From the NCBI RefSeq assembly GCF_001187555.1, contig NZ_LFIJ01000002.1, positions 284,716 to 348,715 of the forward strand: a DNA stretch of 64,000 bases, given 5' to 3'. Position numbers and translations under genes: made by a program. How positions within the stretch are numbered: the first letter of the stretch is position 1; each line of letters begins with the position of its first letter. This document shows, piece after piece, positions 25,973 through 36,106 of this stretch. The notes below the pieces were generated by a model, which saw only the letters and a list, made by a program, of their open reading frames with translations, searched no databases and was not told where the DNA came from. The stretch comes from Gilvimarinus polysaccharolyticus (lineage in GTDB: Bacteria; Pseudomonadota; Gammaproteobacteria; Pseudomonadales; Cellvibrionaceae).

Positions 25973-26770
25973 TTATTTTTCGTCTGCATTAATTCGGCGA
26001 AATTTCGCCTCGAGTAAACTATAGCAACCAAATGCCACCAACCCGAGCGCAACAAAACCTAACAGCCAAGCGCCGTAAGGATTATTTTGTAGTGAGCTTA
26101 AAGCATCGGCGATGCCTTTAATCTCGGAGCTGTGAGCCACCAGGGCTGAGCGCGCAAGAATAACACCGATTAAAATCAGTACAGCCCCCCGCGCTAATAA
26201 CCCAAAACGACACAGCGGCCGTAACCAAAAAATCTGTGCAGGTGGCAAGCGCATATATTTTTCATAACCCACATTCCAACCTTTTATCATGTGCGCCACA
26301 CCCGCAACCGCCATACCCACACCAACAACAGCCAATAACCACAAACCCAAATCAGACGATAACCAAGTAGGCTCAGCCTCACGGCTGTCGGAGCCAAACC
26401 AGACCAGCTTTGCGGTAAACCATGCTAAGGCCCCGTGGCTAACAGCGCTAATAAACAAGCCCGCGCGTACCCCTAAGCCTTTAACAGAAGTGCCGTGATT
26501 ATCGGTATCGCGCAGCGCTTGGGTACTGCGCCAAATCACATAGCCGACTAAACCCACGACTAATAACACTAATAAAATCTGGCCAAAAGGCTGTTCGGCA
26601 ATCTCGCGTACAGCCCCGCGACTGTTGGTGGTTTTCCCGCCCAAGTCGGCTGCGGTTAAAACGGCCAGGGAGCCGACGGTTAAATACACCAGCGCCCGAG
26701 CGGTATAACCCATACGTGCAAGCACATCGATCGCAGCAACCTTGGTCATATTAACCGCGGGGGTATTCAT
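25973..26770 (-). CDS. DUF1206 membrane protein
   Basis: A 265-residue inner-membrane protein with about six hydrophobic segments in three similar pairs, the layout of DUF1206. Each pair carries a G-[YFL]-x-A-R-[AG] motif (MGYTARALVYLTVGSLA; GVRAGLFISAVSHGALA; RFGLLARGAVLILIGV). Function unknown. ATG at 26770 has a GAGGA ribosome binding site. It sits between the PAP2 phosphatase and lipid kinase genes, which suggests a membrane or envelope stress role, by context only. Confidence 0.88.
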   Translation of the reverse strand: MNTPAVNMTKVAAIDVLARMGYTARALVYLTVGSLAVLTAADLGGKTTNSRGAVREIAEQPFGQILLVLLVVGLVGYVIWRSTQALRDTDNHGTSVKGLGVRAGLFISAVSHGALAWFTAKLVWFGSDSREAEPTWLSSDLGLWLLAVVGVGMAVAGVAHMIKGWNVGYEKYMRLPPAQIFWLRPLCRFGLLARGAVLILIGVILARSALVAHSSEIKGIADALSSLQNNPYGAWLLGFVALGLVAFGCYSLLEAKFRRINADEK

Positions 26771-26820
26771 ATAAAGTCCTCATAATTTGTATCACAAGTC
26801 TGCACTGTTAAAGCTAATAC

Positions 26821-27558
26821 CTAGGGGCTCTTGCCGGCAGTTACCGCTGAGTTATCGAAACTTGGTTCTAACGAACGATGGCATTGCAACCGGCGAGCTA
26901 AGAGCCAACAGGCCAAGGCCCAGCCGGAACCTGCGGTCCAGCCCGCCAGCACATCTGTAGGCCAGTGTACGCCCAGATACACTCGGCTAACCCCCACTAA
27001 TAACGTAAGTGTTAAGGCCACCAGTAAATAATAAATTTTTAAACGACGGCGACGTTCGGCCATAGCCAAGAGCGCGCCTAAAGTTAAGTACGTGGCCGCA
27101 GCCACCATAGAGTGACCACTGGGAAAACTTGCGGTGTACACCTCGGCGCCATGGGGCACTAAATCGGGCCGATCACGCTCGTAAGAATCTTTGAGCCAAG
27201 TGTTTACGCCCAACGAGCCAAGCGCCGCCACCAACACCACAAACGCTAACCGTTTGCGCTGGGACAGTAGCAAATAGCCCATAACCACTAGCGTAAGCAG
27301 CGTTAACACTACGTTGCCGCCTAATGCGGTAATATCGCGGCCCATCTCCTCGGCCCAACCGGGGCCTATGGGGTCTGATACATCGCCCGCAGTGCGCATC
27401 ATTAGTAACACTTGGCGGTCTAGCTCGTGAGTGTCGCCCGCGGTAACTAAGGCGGCTATCTCGGCAAACATCCATACCGATGCCAGCAACGCAAATACCA
27501 CGCACAACACGGTTAGCTCGCGATTACCAAACCACCTAAAAAGTCGATTTAATCCCAT
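26821..27558 (-). CDS. PAP2 superfamily lipid phosphatase
   Basis: About 245 residues with six membrane helices and the three phosphatase motifs: KDSYERDRP (C1), PSGHS (C2) and SRVYLGVHWPTDV (C3, with catalytic-type His residues). It would dephosphorylate phosphatidate, phosphatidylglycerophosphate or undecaprenyl pyrophosphate in the membrane; the choice is not clear. The ATG at 27558 (MGLNRLF) with GGTGG upstream is preferred over an ATG 63 bp further upstream. First gene of the PAP2-DUF1206-lipid kinase-helical bundle operon. Confidence 0.87.
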   Translation of the reverse strand: MGLNRLFRWFGNRELTVLCVVFALLASVWMFAEIAALVTAGDTHELDRQVLLMMRTAGDVSDPIGPGWAEEMGRDITALGGNVVLTLLTLVVMGYLLLSQRKRLAFVVLVAALGSLGVNTWLKDSYERDRPDLVPHGAEVYTASFPSGHSMVAAATYLTLGALLAMAERRRRLKIYYLLVALTLTLLVGVSRVYLGVHWPTDVLAGWTAGSGWALACWLLARRLQCHRSLEPSFDNSAVTAGKSP

Positions 27559-27928
27559 TAATCCACCATCTAATAGCAACTGTATTGTTAGGGCCTTAAT
27601 GTAAAGCAAAAACAGCGCCATTACCGCAGACCGTTGAAATCAGGGGCGATCAACTCATGACGGGTGGCAGCTCTGTAAATTAAGGAGTGACAAAAGTACA
27701 GTTTGCAAAATTCGATGGCTAATGGCGCTAACGCTTGGCAAAACAGCGAGGGACGGGGAAACAAAGTTATATGGCGAGCTAGTATTTAAATGCAGCTAGC
27801 GGCATGACGCGTATGGACTTAAGCTGAGGCAAGTATAAGCGCGGGTTAGCTACACCCCGCGCGATACATAACAATTAACCGTGGGCTTAGCCGCACTCAT
27901 CGGCGGCATTTACCCTTAGCACTAACGG
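27559..27928. other. intergenic region upstream of the PAP2 operon
   Basis: Lies downstream of phoU and upstream of the PAP2 gene, both on the minus strand. No gene seen. It should hold the PAP2 operon promoter and the end of the pst transcript, but no clear U-tract terminator was found. Confidence 0.3.
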
Positions 27929-28654
27929 TTAGTCTTCTTGCTGAATATACTCTTCTATCTCTTCCGCGCTGTCGTGGCGAACATCTTCCCCTTTAACCAA
28001 ATAAACCACGTACTGAGCAATATTGCGGGCGTGATCGCCGATACGCTCTAGCGCTCGCAACGACCACATAATATTAAGCGTCCGGGTAATGCTGCGCGGA
28101 TCTTCCATCATGTAGGTGATCATTTCACGCATGGCGGTACCGTATTCCAGATCTACGGTTTGATCGGTTTGCACCACACGCAGGGCGACATCCATATCAA
28201 GCCGAGCAAAAGCGTCTAGAGCATCGTGCAGCATACGCGCGACATGCTCGCCAATATGACGCACTTCGACATAGCCGCGTTTAGCCTGCCCATCACGACT
28301 TAAGGCCATCGCTTGACGAGCAACTTTAGCCGCCTCATCGCCAATGCGCTCTAAATCAGTAATGGCTTTGGTAACAGCAATCACTAAACGTAAATCGCCG
28401 GCGGCTGGCTGGCGCTTAGCCAAAATACGGACACACTCTTCGTCAATGGCCACTTCCATGGCATTGATTTTACGGTCGGCGCGCACGACCTGCTCGGCCA
28501 TTGCCGAGTCGGCATCAATCATGGCACGAATCGCATCGTTAACCTGACGCTCTGCCATTCCGCCCATTTCAGCCAGATGTGTTTTGATGCTGTCCAGCTC
28601 TATATTAAAGCGCTGCGAGATATGATGCTTATGACTGGTGATATCCATTGCCAT
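27929..28654 (-). CDS. phoU: phosphate signalling protein PhoU
   Basis: A 241-residue cytoplasmic protein made of two PhoU three-helix repeats (about 15-105 and 120-215), with the metal-binding-type motifs E/D-x-x-D in each (TDLERIGDEAAKVA and RALERIGDHARNIA). It connects PstSCAB with PhoR and holds the Pho response off when phosphate is plentiful. ATG at 28654 with GGAG upstream. It is the last gene of pstC-pstA-pstB-phoU, 45 bp after pstB. Confidence 0.96.
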   Translation of the reverse strand: MAMDITSHKHHISQRFNIELDSIKTHLAEMGGMAERQVNDAIRAMIDADSAMAEQVVRADRKINAMEVAIDEECVRILAKRQPAAGDLRLVIAVTKAITDLERIGDEAAKVARQAMALSRDGQAKRGYVEVRHIGEHVARMLHDALDAFARLDMDVALRVVQTDQTVDLEYGTAMREMITYMMEDPRSITRTLNIMWSLRALERIGDHARNIAQYVVYLVKGEDVRHDSAEEIEEYIQQED

Positions 28655-28699
28655 AATAAGTTACTCCAATAAATGGCCCAATAACCTCAGCGGCAACGG

Positions 28700-29572
28700 T
28701 TAACCGTAACGGCCGGTAATATAATCTTCGGTTTGTTTTTTGCTTGGATTGGTAAACAAGGTGTCGGTATCACCCAGCTCAATCAAATCGCCCATATACA
28801 TAAACGCCGTGTAATCGGACACCCGTGCCGCCTGTTGCATATTGTGGGTGACGATAACAATGGTGTACTGATTTTTTAACTCGTAAATCAGCTCTTCAAT
28901 TTTTAACGTCGATATAGGGTCCAGCGCCGAGGCGGGCTCATCCAACAAAATCACCTCGGGCTCTATGGCAATTGCGCGGGCGATCACCAAGCGCTGTTGC
29001 TGACCACCGGACAAACCAAAAGCGTTGTCGTGCAACCGATCTTTCACTTCATCCCAAAGGGCCGCACCACGCAAGGATTGCTCAACCGCAGTATCTAATT
29101 TACGTTTAGATTTTACCCCTTGTAAACGCAAACCATAGGCGACGTTTTCATAAATACTTTTAGGAAAGGGGTTGGGTTTTTGAAATACCATACCTACCTG
29201 ACGACGCAGCTCTGCAACATCGACGGTGCGATCGTAAATATCGTGACCATCGAGCATGACCTGACCTTCAACGCGGCAATTATCCACTAAGTCGTTCATA
29301 CGGTTAAAACAACGCAACAACGTGGATTTACCACAACCCGACGGACCAATAAAAGCGGTGACCTTTTTCTCAGGTATTTGCAAGCTAACATTGTTAAGTG
29401 CTCGATCTTTACCGTAAAAAAGGTTTAAGTCAGAAACCTCAAGTTTTACTTTCTCGTGGGTCATGCAATTTGCCTCAGAAAAACCTTCAACACCTTTTAT
29501 AGTCGGCATTTTCGTCTGAATCTTTATTCTCTCAGCAGCGCTTGGAGCCACCTTGGTAATGTCATCTAACAT
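28700..29572 (-). CDS. pstB: phosphate ABC transporter ATPase PstB
   Basis: A 290-residue ATP-binding subunit. Walker [11 protein letters not shown]-loop [16 protein letters not shown] (the PstB hallmark), signature LSGGQQQR and Walker [14 protein letters not shown] are all present. There is an N-terminal extension of about 35 residues before the usual [18 protein letters not shown] start. The ATG at 29572 has a good GGAG site, so the long form is probably made, although an internal start near MTHEK is possible. 16 bp after pstA. Confidence 0.97.
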   Translation of the reverse strand: MLDDITKVAPSAAERIKIQTKMPTIKGVEGFSEANCMTHEKVKLEVSDLNLFYGKDRALNNVSLQIPEKKVTAFIGPSGCGKSTLLRCFNRMNDLVDNCRVEGQVMLDGHDIYDRTVDVAELRRQVGMVFQKPNPFPKSIYENVAYGLRLQGVKSKRKLDTAVEQSLRGAALWDEVKDRLHDNAFGLSGGQQQRLVIARAIAIEPEVILLDEPASALDPISTLKIEELIYELKNQYTIVIVTHNMQQAARVSDYTAFMYMGDLIELGDTDTLFTNPSKKQTEDYITGRYG

Positions 29573-29588
29573 GGTTATTCTCCAGCAA

Positions 29589-31256
29589 TCAATCTGATGC
29601 GCTACGATACTTTTCGCGTAAATTATTACGGATTTTAATCGCGGCTAAATTAAGAATAATAATAAGCATCACCAGCGTCATCGCGGTGGCATACACTAAG
29701 GGTCTGGCAGCTTCGACATTGGGGCTCTGAAAGCCCACATCGTAGATATAAAATCCAAGATGCATTATTTTTTGATCGAGGTGCAAGTACGGGTAGTGGC
29801 TATCGATCGGCAGCGATGGCGCCAGTTTAACAACCCCCACCAACATCAACGGTGCCACCTCGCCTGCAGCACGGGCAACAGCCAGAATCAAACCGGTCAT
29901 CATCGCGGGCGTTGCTAAGGGCACCACCACCTTCCATAACGTCTCCGACTTAGTCGCGCCCAGCGCGAGTGAACCTTGACGAATCGTTTTAGGAATACGT
30001 GACAAACCCTCTTCGGTTGAAACAATCACCACCGGCAAGGTTAACAGTGCTAGCGTTAACGAGGCCCAGAACAATCCTGGAGTACCAAAAGTTGGGGTTG
30101 GCATAGACTCGGGGTAAAACAGCTCATCAATACTGCCCCCCAAAAAGTAGACAAAAAAGCCTAAACCAAACACCCCGTAAACAATAGAGGGCACACCGGC
30201 AAGGTTGTACACCGAGATCCGTATAAGACGCAATACTGGCCCTTGGCGTGCGTATTCGTGTAAATAAATGGCCGCCAACACACCAAACGGAGTCACCATA
30301 ATCGACATAACAAGCACCAAGGTTACAGTGCCAAAAATAGCGGGAAATATACCGCCCTCGGTGTTGGCCTCTCGTGGGTCATCAACTAAAAAGCCCCAAA
30401 ATCGACTTGAATATTCAGCCAACTTTCCCCATACGCTTAAGGCATTGGGGCGAGAGACACGGACAATATTGTGCAACGGCACAAGCACTGTCTGACCATC
30501 GGCCACCTGCATAACTAAGGTGTCGCGCTCTAGTCTTTGGTAAAGTGCATCGCGCTCGGCTTTTGCTACCTCATAGTGTGTTTGCAGCTCGGCTCGGCGC
30601 TCAGCAAACTCAGCCTCGGCACGATTAATAGTCGCAACATCGGCGTTGTTTATGGTTAATTTTTTACGTGCTAACCGCAAACCTTCTAGGGCGTGATTGA
30701 CATCGCCGATAGCGCCATTTTCAATCGCTTTAATTTCTTCGTGCAAACTGACGCTACGAGCAACCCGCTGCTCTAACTCTTGCCAAAACTGGGCATCATC
30801 ACGTTCGGCAATCACCTCTCCATGGGCTTTGATTTGTTGCGCAAAGCCATAAAAATTGCCCCACTGACGACGTTCAAGCACCATAATGTCTTGCGGGTAA
30901 TCCCACTCGCCCATCCCGGTTGCAACGTACCACATAAAATCATTGCCAGTAATGTCACGGTTACCCTGTTTTATCAGGTGGCGAGTCACTAGCTCTGCCC
31001 CCTCTGGCACCGAGTAGCCAGCATCTCGGGCTACTGCCGCGGGTATTGTCTCTGAACGAACCAGCTCACCGATAACCGTTTGGCTTTGCTCTTGTTTATC
31101 AATCACAGTAGTACGCAACACCTCGGCTGGCCAAAAATGGCTAAAGCCTCGCACCGCGATCAGCCCAATTAGGCCCACCACCATAATCATACATAAAGCT
31201 ACCGCGCCGCCATTGAGCCAGATCCAGGGAGCACCACTTTTAAACCATTGCTTCAT
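29589..31256 (-). CDS. pstA: phosphate ABC transporter permease PstA (long form)
   Basis: A 555-residue permease. The C-terminal MetI-type domain (about 300-545, [76 protein letters not shown]) is standard. In front is one membrane helix (about 15-38) and a long periplasmic insert with a predicted coiled coil (about 170-235, [35 protein letters not shown], in pieces). Such long PstA proteins are usual in marine gammaproteobacteria but not in E. coli. It starts 15 bp after the pstC stop. Confidence 0.95.
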   Translation of the reverse strand: MKQWFKSGAPWIWLNGGAVALCMIMVVGLIGLIAVRGFSHFWPAEVLRTTVIDKQEQSQTVIGELVRSETIPAAVARDAGYSVPEGAELVTRHLIKQGNRDITGNDFMWYVATGMGEWDYPQDIMVLERRQWGNFYGFAQQIKAHGEVIAERDDAQFWQELEQRVARSVSLHEEIKAIENGAIGDVNHALEGLRLARKKLTINNADVATINRAEAEFAERRAELQTHYEVAKAERDALYQRLERDTLVMQVADGQTVLVPLHNIVRVSRPNALSVWGKLAEYSSRFWGFLVDDPREANTEGGIFPAIFGTVTLVLVMSIMVTPFGVLAAIYLHEYARQGPVLRLIRISVYNLAGVPSIVYGVFGLGFFVYFLGGSIDELFYPESMPTPTFGTPGLFWASLTLALLTLPVVIVSTEEGLSRIPKTIRQGSLALGATKSETLWKVVVPLATPAMMTGLILAVARAAGEVAPLMLVGVVKLAPSLPIDSHYPYLHLDQKIMHLGFYIYDVGFQSPNVEAARPLVYATAMTLVMLIIILNLAAIKIRNNLREKYRSASD

Positions 31257-31271
31257 TTGTTAACTCCCAGA

Positions 31272-33560
31272 CTATAGATTGCTGTAGCGTTTACGCAGGC
31301 GCTGACGAATTATTTCGGCGCAGGTATTAACGATAAACGTCAGAGTTAGCAGCACCAGTGCGGCCAAAAATAACACCCTAAAATGACTACTACCCACTGC
31401 GGTCTCTGGTAGCTCTACCGCAATGTTGGCCGATAAAGTACGCATACCTTCAAAGATATTAAAGTTAACCAATGGACTGTTGCCGGTGGCCATTAAGACG
31501 ATCATGGTCTCACCTACCGCGCGACCAAAACCCATCATCACCGCGGAAAAAATGCCTGGGCTAGCCGTCGGTAACACCACCCCAATCACAGTTTGCCAAC
31601 GGGTAGCACCCAACGCTAACGAGCCCTGGGTTAAATGCCTAGGCACGTTAAAGACAGCATCTTCGGCAATAGAGAATATGGTGGGAATAACCGCAAAGCC
31701 CATAGCAATACCAACCACTAAGGCGTTACGCTGATCGTAGGTTATACCGTGATTGGTAAACCACTGACGCAAACTACCATCAAAAAACCACACTTCAATA
31801 TGAGGGCTTAAGCTAACACAGAGCCAACCGGTTAAAATAATTGGCAGCACCAAAATAGCGGCCTCCCAACCCTCGGGGGCAAAACTGCGAACCGATGACG
31901 GCAATAAAAACCACAAAAACCCTACTACCAGCATGATTAAGGGAATAAACACCAACAAACTAAAGATCGCAGGAAGGTGGCTCTCTAAAAACGGGGCAAG
32001 CCATAAACCGGCAAGAAAGCCCAAAATAACCGTGGGCAAAGCCTCCATGATTTCAATCGAAGGCTTAACCACTCCACGCAATTTAGGTGTCATAAAGTAA
32101 GCGGTATAGAGCGCACCCATAACTCCCAATGGCATGGCAAAAAGCATGGCAAAAAAAGCCGCTTTTAAGGTGCCAACCGAAAGTGGAATAAGGCTCATTT
32201 TTGCTTCAAATGTATCGCCACCAGAAGATGCTTGCCAAATATACTCTGGCTGCGAACGTCCCTCGTACCACACTTTTTGCCAAAGTGAACTAAAAGAGAT
32301 CTCTGGGTGTTGATTCCAAACATCTACCACTTGGATATGATTGCCGGAATCGGTAATGATCAAACGACCATTGATGGGGGATATAGCCAACTGCGCGATA
32401 CCCTTTTTCGCCACCTTTTTTACCAACAAGGTACGCGAAGAGGTGCCGTAATAAATTCCTAGATGGCCACTGCTATCGCCCACCAGAAAACCTCGTCGAG
32501 AATATTCTGGGGCAATAGTAGTCACCGCTGCCGGCAGTGACTCAAACTCACGCACATGCTGCAAATGATAAATATTTTGGCTATCGCGCACTAACAACCA
32601 CTGACTTACCGAACCGCTATCGGTGCCCATCACTACCGAACCGGTTGCCACCAAAAACTGCAATGCGGTTGTCTGGCCACGCTCGGTGGGGATTGTCTCA
32701 GTTAAACTTATTTGTTGTGGGTTACTAATGTCGTACACATGTAATTGCGCTTGGTTATCGGCAACAATAACATGACTGGCGCCGGCATCGACTTGAGCAA
32801 AACGCGGCGTGGCACCGTTTGGCAGTGCCGGCAGCGGGTACACCTGACTACGGATACTCGTCTCACCGGTCATGATATTACTTTGAGTGGTATAACTGCC
32901 CAACAGCAGGCGGTTATCCGCGGTAGCCGCCACCAAGGCATAACCTCGTGCGGTTTTTTGTATCGCCACCGCCGTTAGCGACTGGCCCTGTTGATCTAAA
33001 GTGATTGGAGCTGCACCCAGAGGATATTTTAGCTCTGGGGTTATTTTGCGCTGATCATTAGGATAACTAAGGTTGTATACATGCTGCGCTACCACTACTT
33101 GGCCATTACTGTAGCCGTAGGCTATCAAGGCATCGGTTGGCGTGCCGTAACCCATCGCACTAAACTCGGCATCCGCAGGCGCAGGTAACTGTACGTTCAG
33201 CAAAGGCTCGCCACTGGCTACCTGAAAGAACTGCACTTGGCCACTTTCGCTGTAGTTAGCGCCAATTTGTTCATAACGCTCTAAGGTTTGGTACACCGTA
33301 GGGCTAGTCATCTCAGTAACTTGGGTACTGCTGTATTGGGTTACAGGCGTTACTTTGGCCCCTTTAAGTAACGGCATCACCTCGGAAAACAGATAGAAGA
33401 ATATCAACCCAAGCGCCCCCACTACGGCGATGCCTGCGGTAGCCACACCCCAATGAGAAAAGCGATCTTTAAGTTTGCGAGTCCTGCGCAATTTGGCCCG
33501 CTGTTGGGCTTGGGGCATCAAGCTCTCGGGCTCGGATGCGACAGGAGGGGTCTTTTGCAT
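31272..33560 (-). CDS. pstC: phosphate ABC transporter permease PstC (long form)
   Basis: About 762 residues. One N-terminal helix (about 42-62) is followed by a periplasmic region of some 400 residues with repeats reminiscent of a beta-propeller (for example VVMGTDSGSVSQWLLVRDS, SGHLGIYYGTSSRTLLVKKV). The C-terminal permease domain follows (IEIMEALPTVILGFLAGLWLAP; GATRWQTVIGVVLPTASPGIFSAVMMGFGRAVGETM). ATG at 33560 (MQKTPP) with AAGGA upstream is preferred over an ATG 39 bp upstream. A Pho box at 33663-33680 lies about 100 bp before the start, so pstCAB-phoU has its own PhoB-controlled promoter separate from pstS. Confidence 0.94.
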   Translation of the reverse strand: MQKTPPVASEPESLMPQAQQRAKLRRTRKLKDRFSHWGVATAGIAVVGALGLIFFYLFSEVMPLLKGAKVTPVTQYSSTQVTEMTSPTVYQTLERYEQIGANYSESGQVQFFQVASGEPLLNVQLPAPADAEFSAMGYGTPTDALIAYGYSNGQVVVAQHVYNLSYPNDQRKITPELKYPLGAAPITLDQQGQSLTAVAIQKTARGYALVAATADNRLLLGSYTTQSNIMTGETSIRSQVYPLPALPNGATPRFAQVDAGASHVIVADNQAQLHVYDISNPQQISLTETIPTERGQTTALQFLVATGSVVMGTDSGSVSQWLLVRDSQNIYHLQHVREFESLPAAVTTIAPEYSRRGFLVGDSSGHLGIYYGTSSRTLLVKKVAKKGIAQLAISPINGRLIITDSGNHIQVVDVWNQHPEISFSSLWQKVWYEGRSQPEYIWQASSGGDTFEAKMSLIPLSVGTLKAAFFAMLFAMPLGVMGALYTAYFMTPKLRGVVKPSIEIMEALPTVILGFLAGLWLAPFLESHLPAIFSLLVFIPLIMLVVGFLWFLLPSSVRSFAPEGWEAAILVLPIILTGWLCVSLSPHIEVWFFDGSLRQWFTNHGITYDQRNALVVGIAMGFAVIPTIFSIAEDAVFNVPRHLTQGSLALGATRWQTVIGVVLPTASPGIFSAVMMGFGRAVGETMIVLMATGNSPLVNFNIFEGMRTLSANIAVELPETAVGSSHFRVLFLAALVLLTLTFIVNTCAEIIRQRLRKRYSNL

Positions 33561-33662
33561 GAATGACAATCCTTGGTGATCTGTTAGCTTGGACGCCAAT
33601 AGAGCGTCGAGGCGACTTAAATTAAGGAATGGGTGCTAAGGCGCAAATAGTAACCGCCAAAA

Positions 33663-33680
33663 ATGACAGTTTTGTGACAA
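33663..33680 (-). promoter_or_regulatory. Pho box of the pstCAB-phoU operon
   Basis: Minus strand TTGTCAC-AAAA-CTGTCAT, the 7+4+7 direct-repeat layout of PhoB sites (consensus CTGTCAT-N4-CTGTCAT), about 100 bp before pstC. Confidence 0.8.
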
Positions 33681-33709
33681 AACATGCGGCACTATACCGC
33701 CGCATGTTT
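33680..33709 (-). terminator. hairpin after pstS
   Basis: AAACATGCGGC and GCCGCATGTTT form an 11-bp stem with an 8-nt loop, 12 bp after the pstS stop. On the minus strand it is followed by TTGTCAC. It probably limits read-through from highly expressed pstS into pstC. Confidence 0.6.
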
Positions 33710-33721
33710 ACAGGCTTCGCT

Positions 33722-34690
33722 TTATAGCTCTAACTCGGCACGCACACGCTTAGCCACTTGGGCCGGCAAAGGGATATAGCCATCGCGGATGACGGTCTCT
33801 TGTCCTTCTTTAGAGAGCACCATTTTCAAAAACTCTTTATGCAACGGATCAAGCGAGTGGTTAGGCTTTTTGTTTACGTAGACAAACAGAAACCGAGCCA
33901 TTGGATAGCTGCCATCGGCGGCGTGTTCGGCATCGGGGCTGGCAAAGGGCATGCCCGCCTCGGCCGCAAGCGGCAACGCACGTACACTTGAGGTGTTATA
34001 ACCAATCCCCGAATAGCCAATGCCGTTGATCGATTCGCTTATGCCTTGCACCACTGAGGCAGAACCGGGCTGCTCGTTAATGCTGGCTTTGTAATCACCG
34101 CCACACAACGCAACATCTTTAAAAAAGCCGTAGGTGCCAGAAACGGCGTTACGACTATAAACAGTAAAATCACGATTTTCCCAAGCGCCAGTCAAACCCA
34201 GCTGACCCCAACGAGTAATATCTTCGCCATAACCACAGATTCTAGTAGCCGAGAAAATGGCATCCACCTGGCTCATGGTTAAACCCTCAATCGGGTTGTC
34301 TTTATTGACATAAAGCGCCACAACATCAATAGCTACTGGCACGGCGGTGGGCTTATAGCCGTAATGAGCTTCAAAAGCTTGAATCTCGGAAGCTTTCATT
34401 TCTCGGCTCATGGGGCCAAAGTTAGCGGTGCCTTCGGTAAGAGCCGGTGGCGCAGATGACGAGCCCGCGCCCTGGATCTGAATATTCACGTTAGGGTAAT
34501 GCTTGGCAAACTGCTCAGACCACAAGGTCATTAAGTTATTCAGAGTGTCCGATCCGACACTACTGATATTGCCAGAGACTCCGGAAGTTGTTTGATAGTC
34601 GGGCAAGTTTGGATCTAAATCGGCAAAGGCCGCACTGCATAGCAGCGAACAGCTAAGGGCTAAACCACTGATAAGACGTTTGGTGTTCAT
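33722..34690 (-). CDS. pstS: periplasmic phosphate-binding protein PstS
   Basis: A 322-residue binding protein with a signal peptide ([24 protein letters not shown]). Phosphate-binding motifs are visible: [34 protein letters not shown] and [12 protein letters not shown]. It captures phosphate for PstCAB and signals through PhoU/PhoR. Clear GAGGAG site before ATG 34690. A Pho box lies 60-80 bp upstream. Confidence 0.96.
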   Translation of the reverse strand: MNTKRLISGLALSCSLLCSAAFADLDPNLPDYQTTSGVSGNISSVGSDTLNNLMTLWSEQFAKHYPNVNIQIQGAGSSSAPPALTEGTANFGPMSREMKASEIQAFEAHYGYKPTAVPVAIDVVALYVNKDNPIEGLTMSQVDAIFSATRICGYGEDITRWGQLGLTGAWENRDFTVYSRNAVSGTYGFFKDVALCGGDYKASINEQPGSASVVQGISESINGIGYSGIGYNTSSVRALPLAAEAGMPFASPDAEHAADGSYPMARFLFVYVNKKPNHSLDPLHKEFLKMVLSKEGQETVIRDGYIPLPAQVAKRVRAELEL

Positions 34691-34751
34691 TGCGCACTCC
34701 TCGGTTAAACACTAGGACAACTTGGTATGGAGCGCACTCTAACTAGGCTAT

Positions 34752-34769
34752 ATGACAAACAGATGACAG
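34752..34769 (-). promoter_or_regulatory. Pho box of pstS
   Basis: Minus strand CTGTCAT-CTGT-TTGTCAT, a near-perfect 7+4+7 PhoB site, 62 bp before the pstS ATG. A further CTGTCAC-like half on the plus strand (34791-34798) lies beside it. Confidence 0.88.
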
Positions 34770-34879
34770 GCCGTAAAAAAACTGTCACATTTAAAGGGGG
34801 GGAGTAACACAGTAACTGCGAAGAAGTTATGACAGGACTACACAATAGTTATCTTAGATATAACCAACACCGTGCCGCC

Positions 34880-34907
34880 AAACATAAAGGGCACCATTGC
34901 GGTGCCC
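34880..34907 (-). terminator. terminator after the 34926 gene
   Basis: GGGCACC/GGTGCCC stem with a 5-nt loop (34889-34907), followed on the minus strand by TTTATGTTT, about 20 bp after the stop. Confidence 0.55.
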
Positions 34908-34925
34908 TTGGGGAGTGACTTTAAC

Positions 34926-35660
34926 TTAATTTTTTTCGGGGTAATTGAGCACCGCGATATAGCTCATACTAGTCGCTTTATTATCGACAAAACCCGGAAT
35001 GAAGCTGGATTTTTTTAACGCCGACTCGACAACTTTAGCATCCTGACGAGCGCGACCGGACGCCTCAATAGTACGCACCCCTTGCACCTCACCATTAGCA
35101 CTAACATTACCTACTACTCGCGCCAAACGGCCATTATTAAAAAAGGCTTTACCCTCTGCTCGACCGTCGGCCACATAAACACTGTACCAATCGTCGCCAC
35201 TAAGGCGCTCTTGTGGGGCCACGTAGCTCACGCCGTATTCACGTTGCAAGGTACCCAGGTTCGGCAGCATCACTACGTTAGGTTGATTGTCATTGCGCGA
35301 GTAAACCACCCGAAACGTCATTCGCACCGGGACGGTTGCTCCATCAACTTGTGCCGGTGAAAAGCTCAATCCCTCAATCGCACGTTGCGTTTGCCCCTGT
35401 AAATCATCGTAAGCGGCTTTATCAAAACAGCTAACATTACTGGCCACACCGGTGGCGGCAATATCTGCTTGGCAGTACACAGAAATAGTGCGCTGATCTG
35501 CCGCCATCTCTGCTGGAATAATCACTTTTTGGCTGACCTGATCAACCACATCGCCAAATTGCGCGGGTTGATACATGGAGCTCGCACTGCTAGAAAAAGG
35601 CAGAACTACTGCCAAAATCGCCAGTGAACCGAGCACTTTATTGGTTAGAAGTGTTTTCAT
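34926..35660 (-). CDS. secreted protein with TonB-C-like repeats, function unknown
   Basis: About 244 residues with a signal peptide (MKTLLTNKVLGSLAILAVVLPFSSSAS). The mature part has two stretches with the look of TonB C-terminal or energy-transducer domains: AIEGLSFSPAQVDGATVPVRMTFRVVY and ALKKSSFIPGFVDNKATSMSYIAVLNY. These pair a small amphipathic helix with P-x-x-V-x-G/N-K-x-V and a closing strand. No transmembrane anchor remains after cleavage, so it is not a classical TonB. The ATG at 35660 has GAGGA upstream. It lies between pstS and a TonB-dependent receptor gene; a role in the phosphate response is only contextual. Confidence 0.6.
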   Translation of the reverse strand: MKTLLTNKVLGSLAILAVVLPFSSSASSMYQPAQFGDVVDQVSQKVIIPAEMAADQRTISVYCQADIAATGVASNVSCFDKAAYDDLQGQTQRAIEGLSFSPAQVDGATVPVRMTFRVVYSRNDNQPNVVMLPNLGTLQREYGVSYVAPQERLSGDDWYSVYVADGRAEGKAFFNNGRLARVVGNVSANGEVQGVRTIEASGRARQDAKVVESALKKSSFIPGFVDNKATSMSYIAVLNYPEKN

Positions 35661-36023
35661 GCTCAAATCCTCATCATCTCTGGGGGACATCCCCGACTTC
35701 AAATAAACGCAGTTGATATGCTAGATCTGCGCTGTTGTTATAAAGAATATCACCCGCCCACGCACATCACTGTTAAATTATTATTACAGAAGTGACATAT
35801 TTTAATTTTTTTTATAAAAAGCGTGATTTTTTCGTAAAACACCCCTTCCAGCATCGAGCTTACCTATAAAACGAAGAACTTTTTGAATTAACGACTAAAC
35901 CTATAGCAAAAGCGTCTAAGCCTAATCTAATTTTTAATGGCATTTTTAGCCTTGGTGAACCTCAAGTGGATCATTTTAGGCCCCAGCCACATCTATCGAT
36001 TTATCGCCTCAGAAAACCAAACA
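35661..36023. other. intergenic region with terminator at its far end
   Basis: AT-rich, no gene seen. It should contain the promoter of the 34926 gene. I looked for a Pho box and found only a poorly spaced ATGTCAC/CTGTAAT pair near 35787-35805. Confidence 0.3.
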
Positions 36024-36055
36024 CAAAAAAAAGCCGCTACCTTGCGGTAGCGGCT
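36024..36055 (-). terminator. Rho-independent terminator after the TonB receptor gene
   Basis: AGCCGCTACC and GGTAGCGGCT form a perfect 10-bp stem with a 4-nt loop and are followed by eight Ts on the minus strand, about 50 bp after the receptor stop. Confidence 0.88.
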
Positions 36056-36106
36056 TAATCGGGCCTCTTCTTACCCCTAAGCGTTATTGTGCTTAGGGTG
36101 CCTGAC

